DNA of 64,000 nt from Halobacterium noricense (GCF_021233435.1 NZ_CP089468.1:682001-746000), one strand, 5' to 3'; positions 49,741 through 59,061 are shown, numbered from the stretch's first letter. Notes: generated from the letters alone by a model not told the origin. Translations and numbers: made by a program.

Positions 49741-52076
49741 TCGGGGCTCCCCTCGCGCTCGTCGTCTTCCCCGCTGACAGCCTCACCGCCGTCGCTGGCG
49801 GCCGTGTCGTCGCTGGATGCCGCCGGCTCGAAGCTCCCGAACCCGTCGTCGCTCTCTGCCACGGGTTCGATGGCGGGGTCGAGGTCGTCGGCGAACGGGT
49901 CCCACGTCGACGACTCCGTGGCTTCCTGCTCGGTCGGGAGGTCGGCGTCGGCCACTTCCTCGATGGCGGCTTCGAGGTCGTCGGCGTCCAGTCCGCGCGT
50001 GTCCGCGACCACGTCCTCCGCGGCGGCGTCGGGTGTGAGCGCGGTCGCCAGCGATTCCGCGGACTCGCCCTCGTACTCCGTGAGCACGCCGCCCTCCTCG
50101 CGGGCGGTTTCGAGGATGGACTCGGCCTCCGCGAGCACGCTCTCGGAGGGGTCCGGGCGGGGGACCATCGCCTCCTTGTCGGGGTCGACGTCGATGAGCA
50201 CGCTCTCCATCCCGCGGAGGTCTTCGAGCGCCGCCTCCAGTCGGCCGTTGGCGACGAGCGTGAGGATGGTCTCGGGGTCGTTGACGTACGCCTGCGCGGT
50301 CGCGGCGACCTGCGCGTACTCGTTGAGCCCCTGCTCGATGAGGTACGCCAGCAGCACGCGGCGCTCCTGCAGCTGGCGGTCGAGTTCCATCTGCGTCCAG
50401 CCGCGGTCGAATTTGATGTCCTCGAGCGTCGAGGAGTCCGCGGTCTGCCGATAAGAGTCGTCCTCGGGCTCCCACTGGAAGACGTCGTTGACGTTGATTT
50501 CGTCGTTCTCCGGGTCGTAGCGGTTGATTTCCGTAATCGAACGGTTGCGCCGGACCTTCTGCCCGCGCACCCGCGTCTGGGACTGCACGGAGACCAAATC
50601 GAGCGCGGTGAAGAGCGTCTTCGAGACGTTGATTGGCTCCGTCGTGAAGCGCTTGAGGACCTCCCCGACGTTGTCCGCGTGAAACGTCGTGTAGGTGGTG
50701 TGGCCGGTGCTCATCACCTGGAAGAGCGTGCGGCCCTCCTCGCCGCGCACCTCGCCCATCACGATGTAGTCGGGACGCTGGCGGAGCGCGGCCTCCAGCA
50801 GGTCGAACTCGTCGATGTCGCCGGTTTCGTCCTCGCCGAAACTCGGCCGGGTGACGCTGGCGATCCAGTTGCGCTGGGGGAGTTCGACCTCGCGGGTGTC
50901 CTCGATGGAGACGATTTTCGCGTTGCTCGGGATGAACAGCGAGACGGCATTCAGGCTCGTGGTCTTCCCGGAGGCGGTGCCGCCCGCGAAGACGAGGCTC
51001 TTGTGGGACTCGATGCAGAGCCAGAGGAACGCCATCTCGTCGAGGCTGAACGTCTGCCAATTCACGAGATCCACCGGGGTGAACGGCACGTCCTTGAACT
51101 GGCGGATGGTGTAGTTGGTGCCGTGGTCGCTGACCTCCTGGCCGAGCGTGAGCTGGGCGCGGGAGCCGTCGCGGAGCGTGGCGTCGACCTGCGGCTGGCG
51201 CTTCGAGATGCCCTTCCCGGAGCGCTGGGCGAGCTTCACTACGAAGTCGTCGAGGCTCTCACGGCCGTGGTAGACGTTCGTGATGAGGTTCTCGTAGTCG
51301 GTGTGGTAGACGAACACCGGGGAGTCGTAGCCGTCGCAGGAGATGTCCTCGACGTTGATGTCGTGTTTGATGCCGTCGATGCGCTCGTAGCCGATGAAAT
51401 TCCGCTGGAGCACGTACAACAGCGTCTCCACCTGGTACTGCGTGAGCGCGTCCGGGTCCTCCGCGAGCACCGCGGGCTCGGGGCGCGCCATGATGCCGTC
51501 GAGGTGGTCGTCGGTTTCGACTGGCGGCTCCCCTCGCCCGACGGCCGCCAGCAGCCTGTCGACTAGCGACTGCTCGCGCGCTACGGGACCGTTGTAGAGG
51601 TCGTAGCGGTCCAGGAGCTTTCGCGCCTCGTGCTCGATGACGCCGCGGCGCTCGGCCTCGTCGCCGGCCGCCGCCACGTCGTCGCTGGCGTACTTGATGG
51701 CGGTCCGGAGCTTCTCCGTGAGGAATTCCTGGAGGTCCGCCTCGATTGGGTTCCGGTAGGGCTCCACGAGGTAGTACTTCTTCTCGTTCTCGCGGTCGGA
51801 GTGGAAGATGACGACGAACGCGTACGGCTTGTTCACCCAGTAGCGCTCCACCTCCTGGAAGTGGCGTTTCTTCTCCATCGGCACCGCCTTCTCCAGGTCG
51901 TAGCGGTTCGCGATGGTGGTCTTCCCCTCGACCGTCGAGAAGAACGCGTCCTCGTCGACGTCCTCGTGGATGTCGACCGTGCGCTCGTCTTCGAGGTCGA
52001 GCATGCCGTCGGCGGCGTCGTCTTTCACGGACAGCCAGTGCTCGACGTTCTCCGGGTCGAAGCCGAGGTACTCCAC
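49737..52076 (-). CDS. pilB: PilB-type secretion ATPase, main part after in-frame TGA
   Basis: A 779-residue frame that contains the whole ATPase: N-terminal part (YYLVEPYRNPIEADLQEF), Walker A VFAGGTASGKTTSLNA, Asp box, Walker B YIVMGEVRGEE and His box VMSTGHTTYTTFHADN. An acidic C-terminal tail of about 180 residues follows. It powers pilus assembly with PilC. The GTG at 52076 is only the first possible start after a TGA at 52122-52124; the frame is continuous with the upstream 181-residue segment, and no good ribosome site precedes this GTG. So either it is expressed by re-initiation, read-through, or not at all. Confidence 0.85.
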   Translation of the reverse strand: MEYLGFDPENVEHWLSVKDDAADGMLDLEDERTVDIHEDVDEDAFFSTVEGKTTIANRYDLEKAVPMEKKRHFQEVERYWVNKPYAFVVIFHSDRENEKKYYLVEPYRNPIEADLQEFLTEKLRTAIKYASDDVAAAGDEAERRGVIEHEARKLLDRYDLYNGPVAREQSLVDRLLAAVGRGEPPVETDDHLDGIMARPEPAVLAEDPDALTQYQVETLLYVLQRNFIGYERIDGIKHDINVEDISCDGYDSPVFVYHTDYENLITNVYHGRESLDDFVVKLAQRSGKGISKRQPQVDATLRDGSRAQLTLGQEVSDHGTNYTIRQFKDVPFTPVDLVNWQTFSLDEMAFLWLCIESHKSLVFAGGTASGKTTSLNAVSLFIPSNAKIVSIEDTREVELPQRNWIASVTRPSFGEDETGDIDEFDLLEAALRQRPDYIVMGEVRGEEGRTLFQVMSTGHTTYTTFHADNVGEVLKRFTTEPINVSKTLFTALDLVSVQSQTRVRGQKVRRNRSITEINRYDPENDEINVNDVFQWEPEDDSYRQTADSSTLEDIKFDRGWTQMELDRQLQERRVLLAYLIEQGLNEYAQVAATAQAYVNDPETILTLVANGRLEAALEDLRGMESVLIDVDPDKEAMVPRPDPSESVLAEAESILETAREEGGVLTEYEGESAESLATALTPDAAAEDVVADTRGLDADDLEAAIEEVADADLPTEQEATESSTWDPFADDLDPAIEPVAESDDGFGSFEPAASSDDTAASDGGEAVSGEDDEREGSPE

Positions 52077-52121
52077 GGGGTCGAAGCGGACGATTTCGCC
52101 GTCCTCGTCGCGGGGCCGCGT

Positions 52122-52667
52122 TCAGTCGTTCTCGCCGACGTAGTAGTACTCGCGCTTGAAGTGCTCCCACAGCCACTCGTCTTTCGTGACAGGCGTCGTC
52201 GCGGGGTCGGTGAACGCGTCGAAGTAGTCGTGGACGTTGCTCGCGCGCCGCGCCGCCGTCCCGAGCACGTCGCCCTTCTCGTCGGGGGCGAACCCGAGGT
52301 CGTCGCTCGGGTCGGCGTCGACGTCGTCCCACTTCGGCTCCGGCGGGTCCGCGCCGAGGTCGTCCCATTCGGGGTACGGCGGCCCGATTTCCTCGTCGTC
52401 GGGTGCGTCGACGCCCGCGAGTTCGTGGCGGGCGCGTTCGCGGCGCTCCCGCACGCGGTCGGCAGCGTCCTCGGATCCGTACTCGTCGAGGTAGTCCACC
52501 CAGGAGTACTCCCCGACTGTCGCGCCGCCGTCGTACTCGCGGACGGCGGGCGTGAGCTGCTGCCAGTCGTAGTCGCGATTCCGCTCGCCCGGTGTGCCCT
52601 CCGCTGGTGCGTCGTCGGTGCCGCCGCTGGCGGTCGCCCCACCGGCCCCGGCATCGTCGCCTGCCAT
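52122..52667 (-). pseudogene. pilB: N-terminal part of PilB, ended by in-frame TGA
   Basis: 181 residues from ATG 52667 to TGA 52122-52124: an acidic, disordered arm, then WVDYLDEYGSEDAADR and the conserved DEWLWEHFKREYYYVGEND. Reading through the stop in the same frame continues TRPRDEDGEIVRFDPVEYLG into the ATPase, as in normal haloarchaeal PilB. A single TGG to TGA change would explain it. The N-terminal part alone has no known function. Confidence 0.78.
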
Positions 52668-52743
52668 TAGCCAGTACTGGCCAGGCAGCCGCAAAAACCC
52701 TTGCGACCAATTACCATGCTCCTTGACACGAAGCCGGCGGGCG

Positions 52744-53310
52744 CTACCGGTACTCGTCGACGACCGTGACCTCGCCGTCCGCGACCTCGATGTCCACCAG
52801 CGCCGTCACGCCGTGGGGCGAGTCGGCCATCGCGTTCTCCGAGCCGACCTTCCGGATGACTACCACGACGTCCGCGATGTCCGCACCGATGCCGTCGAGG
52901 GCGTCCGTGAGCGCGCGCAACGTTCCACCCGTCGACAGCAGGTCGTCGAGCACGAGCACGCGGTCGCCCTCGTCCACGTCGTTGACGTACATCTCACCCT
53001 CCGAGTAGCCCGTCTCCTGGTGGATTTCGACCTCGCCGGGGAGCCCGTACTCGCGCTTCCGGACGACCGTCACCGGGAGGTCCGTCTGCAGGCTCACGGC
53101 CGTCGAGATGTGGATGCCCATCGCCTCCGGCGTCACGATTTTGTCCACGTCCTCGAGGTCTGCGACCCGCGTGATGCCGACGACGACCTCCCGCAGCAGC
53201 GCGGGCTCGAGCATCGGCACGCCGTTGCTGATTGGGAGGACGACGTACTCGTACCCACCCTCTTTCTCGATGACGGGCGCGCGCTGGAAGGACTCGCGTA
53301 ACCGCTCCAT
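52744..53310 (-). CDS. hpt: Hypoxanthine/guanine phosphoribosyltransferase
   Basis: A 188-residue PRTase for purine salvage. The PRPP loop is [17 protein letters not shown], and [20 protein letters not shown] and [20 protein letters not shown] are typical of haloarchaeal Hpt. It converts a free purine and PRPP to the nucleotide. Some haloarchaeal homologues act instead as DNA-binding regulators, so a regulatory role cannot be excluded. It is transcribed just upstream of pilB, in the same direction. Confidence 0.85.
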   Translation of the reverse strand: MERLRESFQRAPVIEKEGGYEYVVLPISNGVPMLEPALLREVVVGITRVADLEDVDKIVTPEAMGIHISTAVSLQTDLPVTVVRKREYGLPGEVEIHQETGYSEGEMYVNDVDEGDRVLVLDDLLSTGGTLRALTDALDGIGADIADVVVVIRKVGSENAMADSPHGVTALVDIEVADGEVTVVDEYR

Positions 53311-53421
53311 ACCCCGCGTTCGCCCGTCGAGCCAAAAGGATGCGGGGTTCGCGTACTTTCGGTGCTTACGTCGATTTCGTCACTAACGCTCTTGTCGCTG
53401 GAGGCTCTACGTCCAACCGAG

Positions 53422-53793
53422 ATGTCTATCGACCGCGAAACCTTCGAGAACGCGAGCGAGGACGAGCTCGCGGGACTGTCCGTTCCCGAGCGCGTCCTCG
53501 GATTCCTCGCGAGCCACGACGGCCACGCGTTCGAAGCGAGCGAGATTGCCGCTCGCCTCGAACTCGACGAAGGAGCGGTCAGCACCGCCCTCACGCGGCT
53601 CAAGGACCGCGACCTCGTCGAACACAAGGCGACGTACTGGGCGGTCACCGACGACGAGCAGCGACTCGCGGAGTACGACGGCTACGAGCGCGCCACCTCC
53701 CTGTTCAACGAGCAACTCGGCGAGGAGGACGCGGACGCCTGGCGCGAGCAGTCGCCCGAGGGAGCGCACCCGAGCGTCGACGACGAACAGTGA
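53422..53793 (+). CDS. Winged-helix protein, probable antitoxin of PemK-like pair
   Basis: A 123-residue protein with a winged helix (VPERVLGFLASHDGHAFEAS then EIAARLELDEGAVSTALTRL) and a helical acidic C-terminus that could wrap a toxin. It is co-translated with the PemK/MazF-like gene (GTGA overlap), the usual arrangement of type II toxin-antitoxin pairs, though most MazE-type antitoxins use an AbrB or ribbon-helix fold rather than a winged helix. Confidence 0.72.
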   Translation: MSIDRETFENASEDELAGLSVPERVLGFLASHDGHAFEASEIAARLELDEGAVSTALTRLKDRDLVEHKATYWAVTDDEQRLAEYDGYERATSLFNEQLGEEDADAWREQSPEGAHPSVDDEQ

Positions 53794-54146
53794 GCGACGA
53801 GGAACCGACGCTGATTTTCGAACCGGGCGACGTCGTCTACGGCGTAGACCCGTTCGACGGTGCCAAGCAGGCACGCCCCTGGCTCGTCCTCTCGAATCAC
53901 GAGGATCGACCGTTCCACGGCGAACAGTACATCGCGGTTACGTTGACGACGAAATCGTGGATGGACGGACTCCTCGAAATCCCGGACGACGACTGGATAC
54001 GCGGTGGAACACCCGAACAGAGCCGTATCGTCCCGTGGGGTGTCCAGTCGCTCAGCTCCGACGACATCGCGTTCTGGCAAGGGCGGCTGAGGCAGCGCCT
54101 CGTCGACGACGCCGTCGCGTCACTGGTCGACGAAGTCCAACAGTAG
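53790..54146 (+). CDS. PemK/MazF-like toxin
   Basis: A 118-residue protein starting with GTG that overlaps the antitoxin stop. FEPGDVVYGVDPFDGAKQAR then PWLVLSNHEDRPFHGEQYIA are the N-terminal strands of the PemK/MazF barrel, with the conserved R-P-W-L-V-L, and VTLTTKSW follows. These toxins cut mRNA. The length is normal and nothing appears broken. Confidence 0.8.
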   Translation: MSDEEPTLIFEPGDVVYGVDPFDGAKQARPWLVLSNHEDRPFHGEQYIAVTLTTKSWMDGLLEIPDDDWIRGGTPEQSRIVPWGVQSLSSDDIAFWQGRLRQRLVDDAVASLVDEVQQ

Positions 54147-54169
54147 CTACCGGGCTGTCGATTCGCCGT

Positions 54170-55234
54170 TCAGACCGACACGTCCGAGAAGTCGAAGAAC
54201 GCCGTCTCGTAGCCCTCGTGGCGAGAAATCTGCGGCGGCGTGTCGACGCTCACGGTCACGTTCTCGATGGCACTAGTGGTGGAGACGACCGCGCCGTAGT
54301 GGTAGCCGAGGTCGGCGTCGAGCGTCGGCACGAGGTCGCCGTCGAACGCGCGCTCGCTGCCCGCGTCGACGGTCGCCGACAGCGACGCGTTCGGGAGCAC
54401 GAACCGGTTGTGTGGCGTGCGCAGCGACGCCGCGACGTACGTCTCGTCGTCGCCAGTCGCGAGACTCCCGAGTCGGTCCGCGGTCCCGACGACCAGATTC
54501 GCGCCACCCGTCTCGCCCGTGCCCTGCACCGGAATCGGAAACGAGTCGGCGGGCGGGGCCTGCGAGAGCGTCGCACTCTTCATGTCCATCGGGTCGACGG
54601 CGCCTTCCGTCCCCTCGCGGTCGGCGGGGATGTCCTCGAACGGGAGGTCGTCGAGGCTGGCGCGGTCGAACGTGAACGAGAAGTCGAACTCCACGGGGTC
54701 CGTAGCGGCAGTCTCGCCCGTCCGTCGCGTGGTCGGCGGGACGACGCGCACGGTGGCGTCGTAGTTGCCCTCCGGGCCGAGCGCGACGTTGTCGCCGTGG
54801 TGGACGCCCATCTGCTGGGAGAGCATCTGCCACGGCGTCACCGAGGCCGTCTCGCCCTCCGGCCGCGTGTGCTCGATGGTGACGTTCGCTTCCGGCAGCA
54901 CTGTGCCCGTCTCCGTGTCCCAGACGGCGACCATCAGGTGGACGTCGTCCTCGCCGCGGACGTCCACGCGGTCGGTGTTCGTGGTGCGCACCAGCCAGAA
55001 GCGGTGCGGGAACGTGTAGGTGAGCGCGCACGCGTACCGGCCCCGCGTCTGCATCCCGGCCATTTCCATGCCCTCGACGTGCGAAGGAACGTAGGCGGCG
55101 TCGGGGCGGTTCTCGGGGAGTGGCGGCTCGCGGGTCGCACGCTCGGTTTCGAGGAAGCCCAGACAGCCCGCGGTCGCGCCGAGTCCAGTAGCGCCTGCTG
55201 CTGCGAGGAACGCGCGGCGACTCGGCTTACGCAT
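54170..55234 (-). CDS. Tat lipoprotein with P19-like iron-transport domain (DUF7350-like)
   Basis: A 354-residue secreted protein: Tat signal SRRAFLAAAG and lipobox TAGC near residue 24. An N-terminal P19/Tp34-like domain follows (PSHVEGMEMAGMQTRGRYAC, FPHRFWLV, DDVHLMVAVWD), whose Met/His/Glu residues bind Cu and Fe in relatives. The C-terminal half is a second beta domain. It overlaps the peroxidase gene upstream by eight bases. Together they resemble the EfeO/EfeB or P19 iron systems, without the permease. Confidence 0.8.
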   Translation of the reverse strand: MRKPSRRAFLAAAGATGLGATAGCLGFLETERATREPPLPENRPDAAYVPSHVEGMEMAGMQTRGRYACALTYTFPHRFWLVRTTNTDRVDVRGEDDVHLMVAVWDTETGTVLPEANVTIEHTRPEGETASVTPWQMLSQQMGVHHGDNVALGPEGNYDATVRVVPPTTRRTGETAATDPVEFDFSFTFDRASLDDLPFEDIPADREGTEGAVDPMDMKSATLSQAPPADSFPIPVQGTGETGGANLVVGTADRLGSLATGDDETYVAASLRTPHNRFVLPNASLSATVDAGSERAFDGDLVPTLDADLGYHYGAVVSTTSAIENVTVSVDTPPQISRHEGYETAFFDFSDVSV

Positions 55235-56498
55235 CGCTGCCCTCCGGAGTGGGGAGCGCGCGCGTCGGCCGCGGCGGCAGCAGGTAGTTGCCGCGGTGGG
55301 TGACCGAGAGGTACTGGCGGATGCCGTTGTTCTGCGTGCGGCCGACCGGCGTCTGGCCGCTCACGTCAGTGGCGTTCATCGCCTCGCGCGTGCGCTCGAA
55401 GTCCGCGATTTCGCGCTGGAGCGCGAGGAAGTGCACGCCCGCGTGGCCGCCGTCCGTCGAGTCGAAGTCCCGGCGGAGGATGACCGGGCGGCCGTCCTCG
55501 CGGACGCGCTGGAACTTTTGGGCGTGCCCGACGACGCCGCGCTCGCTGCCCGTCTCCACGGGGTCGCCGCAGTCGTCCAACTGGGGGCTGTCGCCGAGGT
55601 TCTCGCCCGTGCCCTCGACCGCGCCGCTGTCGGCGTGCGCGGGACAGAACATCTGCGCGACGCGGGACTCGCGGTCGTCTTGCTCGTACCACTGTGTGAG
55701 GTTCAGGTCGATGTGGGAGGCGTGTTGGGTGGTGCCGCCCGCGAACGGCCCGGACTGGATGGTGACGCGGTCCTCGGTCGCCTGGCTCTTCTCGAAGCCC
55801 GACTCGAAGCCCATGTAGAACGGCGCGTCCTCGGGCACGGGCTCGGAGTCCGGGACGCCGCCGGTGTCCTGGTGCTCCGCCGGGAGGCCGTCGCCGACGA
55901 ACCCGGAGCGTCGGTCCGCGACCGAGAAGACGTCAGTGAGCGCGGCGTCGACGTCGATTCCGTTGGCGGTGTCGCGGTTGCCGCGCATCGCCTCCTCGGC
56001 TTCGAGGACGGCGCTGGCGTGGTCGCTGGCGAGGTGGAGGATGGCGTCGGGCGTGTCCAGCGCGGGGTCTTCGAGGGCCGAGAGCGGCTGCGGTTCGGGG
56101 AGGTGGACGGCGTCGGGGAGCGCGCTGTCGAAGCGCTCGAAGTACGCCGGCGAGTAGCCCAGCGTCGCCAGCAGTCCATTATTGGACCACTCGTAGGCGC
56201 GTTCGAGCGTGCGGAGCGCGGTCTCGACGGTCTCGCGAGCCGCGTCTGTGGGTTCGCCGTCGAGGTCGAGGTGGACGAGCGCGTGGTGGCGCGGCGGCAC
56301 GACGTTTCCCACGTCGTCCCGCGAGAGGGCGTCGTTCCACGCGTGCTGGCGCTCGGGCAGCGACGCCGGGTCGTCGACGCCAGTCGGAACGTCAGCGTCC
56401 TCGCGGTCCATGCACGCCGCGAGCGCGCTCGCGCCGCCGATAGCGACCGCGGACTTGAGGAACGCGCGGCGGCTCACGCCGCGGGAGTCCGGGAGCAT
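55227..56498 (-). CDS. Tat-exported DyP-type peroxidase-like protein (DUF7405-like)
   Basis: A 423-residue protein: Tat signal SRRAFLKSA with lipobox LAAC near residue 28, then a dye-decolourising peroxidase fold. RSGFVGDGLP corresponds to the GxxDG motif, and GHAQKFQRVRED to the haem-ligand histidine region. It may act as an EfeB-like deferrochelatase or peroxidase outside the cell. ATG 56498 is favoured over GTG 56519, since it puts the twin arginine at the usual distance. It forms an operon with the P19-like lipoprotein. Confidence 0.78.
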   Translation of the reverse strand: MLPDSRGVSRRAFLKSAVAIGGASALAACMDREDADVPTGVDDPASLPERQHAWNDALSRDDVGNVVPPRHHALVHLDLDGEPTDAARETVETALRTLERAYEWSNNGLLATLGYSPAYFERFDSALPDAVHLPEPQPLSALEDPALDTPDAILHLASDHASAVLEAEEAMRGNRDTANGIDVDAALTDVFSVADRRSGFVGDGLPAEHQDTGGVPDSEPVPEDAPFYMGFESGFEKSQATEDRVTIQSGPFAGGTTQHASHIDLNLTQWYEQDDRESRVAQMFCPAHADSGAVEGTGENLGDSPQLDDCGDPVETGSERGVVGHAQKFQRVREDGRPVILRRDFDSTDGGHAGVHFLALQREIADFERTREAMNATDVSGQTPVGRTQNNGIRQYLSVTHRGNYLLPPRPTRALPTPEGSDA

Positions 56499-56599
56499 GC
56501 TCGGGGCTAGCGCGTTCACGCGAAAAGCCGTTCTGGTGCACCCGTCGAATTCGACGCGCGGACCAGAACCCGCAAGCCCCTCCGCACCAGAGGACGACT

Positions 56600-57706
56600 A
56601 TGCATCCGTTCCGTGCCGCTGGCCGCGCCGCCGGCCTCGTCGTCGCCGTCGCCGCGCTCGCGAGCCCGGTAGCCGCCCACTCCGGCACCACGCACGCCGG
56701 CACGCCCCACTGGCTGTTGTTCGCGCTCGCGTTCGTCGGCATCGGTGTCGCCGTCGTCACGATGGCCGCGTACCGCCGCGGGCGCATCGACGGCACGACG
56801 GGCGCCGCCGCGGGCCTCGTCGCCGCGCTCGCCGGCGGGTTCGGGCTCGTCGGCCTCGTCGAACTCCAGGTCGTCGCCGACACCGGCCCCCAGATTCGCT
56901 CCGTCTACCCGACGCTGAGTCTCGTCGTCGGCGCTGCGATGGCGGTCGGCAGCCTCGTCGTCGGCCGCCTACGGTGGCCCGAACGCCCGCGCTACGTCGC
57001 GCTCGGCGTGCTGCTGGCGGCGTGGGTCGTCTACCCCATCGTGATGCCCAACGGCGGCACCTACCACGTCCTCGGCTACGTGGTCGTCGCGACCGTGGTG
57101 TTCGCGGTGGGCTACGTTCTATACCGCGACGCGTGGGGCGTCGTCCAGAGCCTGCGCCGCGACCGCCGGCCGCTCGGCGCGGGCCTCGCCGCGGGCGCGC
57201 TGTTCGTCGGCTTCTTCGCGTTCTCCGCGGGGACGCTCACCCTCAACCCCGACCCCGGCGTCGGCGCGCCGACCGAGTCGACGGTCGTCTTCCTGCCCGT
57301 CGCCGACCCGCTGGTCGCGTGGCCGGCCGTCGAGTTCGTCTTCCCGTCCGTCCCGATGGCGGGGTTCGTCTCCGTCGGCACCGTCATCATGATGGGACTG
57401 CTCGGGAGCCTCGTCGCCGTCAACGTCGGCGTGCTCGTCCAGCAGGCGCGCGCCGAGAGCGCCGCGGACGGCGGTACGTCCGCGCTCGGGATGGTCGCCA
57501 CGACCGGGGCGACCGCGTGCTGTTGCTGTGCGCCCGCGTTCTACGGCGTGCTCTCCGTGCTCTTCGGCGCTGCTGCCACCCCCGCGTACTGGGCGTTCCT
57601 CGACCCGACCTCGCCAGTCGGCGGCGTGTTCTTCGCGGCGAGTGTCGTGCTGTTGCTCGGGAGCATCGTGCGCGCGACGGGCGGCAACCGGCCGGTCGCC
57701 GCCTAG
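56600..57706 (+). CDS. Polytopic membrane protein with CCCC motif
   Basis: A 368-residue protein with a signal-like first helix (AHSGTTHAGTPHW follows it) and about eight more membrane helices. Residues around 311-314 are four consecutive cysteines in GATACCCCAPAFYG, next to a helix; the N-terminal histidines and this cluster could bind copper or a similar metal. I do not recognise the family. It diverges from the peroxidase operon and is convergent on a two-HTH regulator, overlapping it by four bases. Confidence 0.75.
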   Translation: MHPFRAAGRAAGLVVAVAALASPVAAHSGTTHAGTPHWLLFALAFVGIGVAVVTMAAYRRGRIDGTTGAAAGLVAALAGGFGLVGLVELQVVADTGPQIRSVYPTLSLVVGAAMAVGSLVVGRLRWPERPRYVALGVLLAAWVVYPIVMPNGGTYHVLGYVVVATVVFAVGYVLYRDAWGVVQSLRRDRRPLGAGLAAGALFVGFFAFSAGTLTLNPDPGVGAPTESTVVFLPVADPLVAWPAVEFVFPSVPMAGFVSVGTVIMMGLLGSLVAVNVGVLVQQARAESAADGGTSALGMVATTGATACCCCAPAFYGVLSVLFGAAATPAYWAFLDPTSPVGGVFFAASVVLLLGSIVRATGGNRPVAA

Positions 57707-58212
57707 TCGAAGAAGTTGTCGAGGAGGCGCTCGAAGCGGTCGACGAACCGGTCGGCCGCGGACGGGTCGACGTCGGCGAGGAGCCGGATGGTCTCTTCTG
57801 GACGCGCCAGTACGAGCGTGACGCGGTTGCGCTCGTCGCGATGCTTCTCCACGACGTCGTGCGTGGTGAGCGCGTCGAGGTGGTGTTCGAGCGTCGAACG
57901 CGCGACGCCGACGCTGTCCGCGACGTCGGCCGGCCGCGACGGCCCGGTGTCGAGGAGATAGTAGACGGCGTCGCGGGCGGTTTCGCGGCGCGCGAGCGCG
58001 ACGACGCCGCGCTCCCAGTCGTCGAACGCGGGCGGGAAGTAGTGCGTGCGCCCGGAGATGCGTTCGACCGCGAGGTCGCCCGCGCGGACCAGCCGGCGGG
58101 CGTGGTGCTGGACTTGGCCGGGGGCGAGGTCCGTCGCCCGGACGACCGCGTTGAAGTGGACGCCGGGGTCGTTGTGGACGTGCGCGGCGATGCGGTCGCG
58201 GGTGTCGGTCAC
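57703..58212 (-). CDS. Double winged-helix transcriptional regulator
   Basis: A 169-residue protein with two winged helices in tandem: residues about 1-60 (VHFNAVVRATDLAPGQVQHH) and 85-145 (RPADVADSVGVARSTLEHHL). This ArsR-like pair is a common haloarchaeal regulator type. Start is GTG 58212, overlapping the stop of the upstream membrane-protein gene. It may control the adjacent membrane protein genes. Confidence 0.82.
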   Translation of the reverse strand: MTDTRDRIAAHVHNDPGVHFNAVVRATDLAPGQVQHHARRLVRAGDLAVERISGRTHYFPPAFDDWERGVVALARRETARDAVYYLLDTGPSRPADVADSVGVARSTLEHHLDALTTHDVVEKHRDERNRVTLVLARPEETIRLLADVDPSAADRFVDRFERLLDNFFD

Positions 58213-58544
58213 TGTTCGTCACCTCCCGTGGGCGTGCCGGAGACCGAGCGCGCGTACCAGACCGCGGCGATGACGAGCCCCGCCATCAGGACGTCGAGGC
58301 CGTGTTCGAGGACGTGGTGGACGTCGCCCGCGAGCAGGCCGCCGACGCTCGCGCCCGCGACGACCGAGCGCGCGAGCAGCGTGCCGAGCGCGAGCGCGAC
58401 CAGCAAGTAGGGACGGGAGCGCCGCCGCAGGAACGCTGCCAGCGCCGCGCCCGTGAGCAGGGCCGACGCGACGCCCGCGGCAGCGAGCGCGACCACGAGC
58501 GGGACGTCCAGGCCTGCAGTCTGGGCGTGCGCGACGGGAAACAC
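58209..58544 (-). CDS. Small membrane protein upstream of HTH regulator (DUF7471-like)
   Basis: A 111-residue protein with three membrane helices and an internal basic loop (FLRRRSRPY), and HH-x-x-EHG (VHHVLEHGLDVL), which could bind metal. GTG 58544 is chosen by similarity to the family length; a TTG at 58625 would add a basic, less plausible N-terminus. It shares an operon with the double winged-helix regulator, and the two together look like a sensor-regulator pair. Confidence 0.68.
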   Translation of the reverse strand: MFPVAHAQTAGLDVPLVVALAAAGVASALLTGAALAAFLRRRSRPYLLVALALGTLLARSVVAGASVGGLLAGDVHHVLEHGLDVLMAGLVIAAVWYARSVSGTPTGGDEQ

Positions 58545-58656
58545 GCCCGACAGTTGCGCCGCGGCGAGTGTAGGTCGTTCGGTTTCTCGCGGCGGCCTGC
58601 GGCGTCGTAGCGTGGTGGCGGACAACGCTTAACACGCCGCGGCGCTATCTTCGAGT

Positions 58657-59061
58657 ATGGACGATATTTTCGCCGGCCGACTGATGTCGGACAGCATCCA
58701 CACCGTCACCCCCGACACGCTCGTCGAGGACGCCGCCGAGCTCATGCTCGACAACAGCATCGGCTCGGTCGTCGTCGTCGACGACAACGGCCACCTCGAA
58801 GGCATCCTCACCAACACCGACTTCGTCACTATCGTCGCGAAGAGCAAGCCGAAAGCCCAGACCACCGTCGAGCGCTACATGACCACGGACGTCGTCACCA
58901 CCGGCGCGCAGGACTCCATCCGTGACGTCGCCGACGCCATGCTCGAACACGGCTTCCACCACATGCCCGTCGTCGACGAGGAGGACAACGTCATCGGCAT
59001 GATTACCACGAAGGACCTCGCGTCGTACATCTCCACCGTTCAGACGCCTAGCCCGGCGTAA
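58657..59061 (+). CDS. Two-CBS-domain protein
   Basis: A 134-residue soluble protein made of two CBS domains: SIHTVTPDTLVEDAAELMLD, then EGILTNTDFVTIVA, and VVTTGAQDSIRDVADAMLEH, then NVIGMITTKDLASYIS. It binds adenosyl ligands and probably senses energy state for an unknown partner. It is a single gene. Confidence 0.9.
   Translation: MDDIFAGRLMSDSIHTVTPDTLVEDAAELMLDNSIGSVVVVDDNGHLEGILTNTDFVTIVAKSKPKAQTTVERYMTTDVVTTGAQDSIRDVADAMLEHGFHHMPVVDEEDNVIGMITTKDLASYISTVQTPSPA

Noticed and set aside
52122-52124. Selenocysteine or pyrrolysine reading of the pilB TGA
   Set aside because: Haloarchaea are not known to encode selenocysteine, pyrrolysine uses TAG, and no insertion element is seen after the codon.
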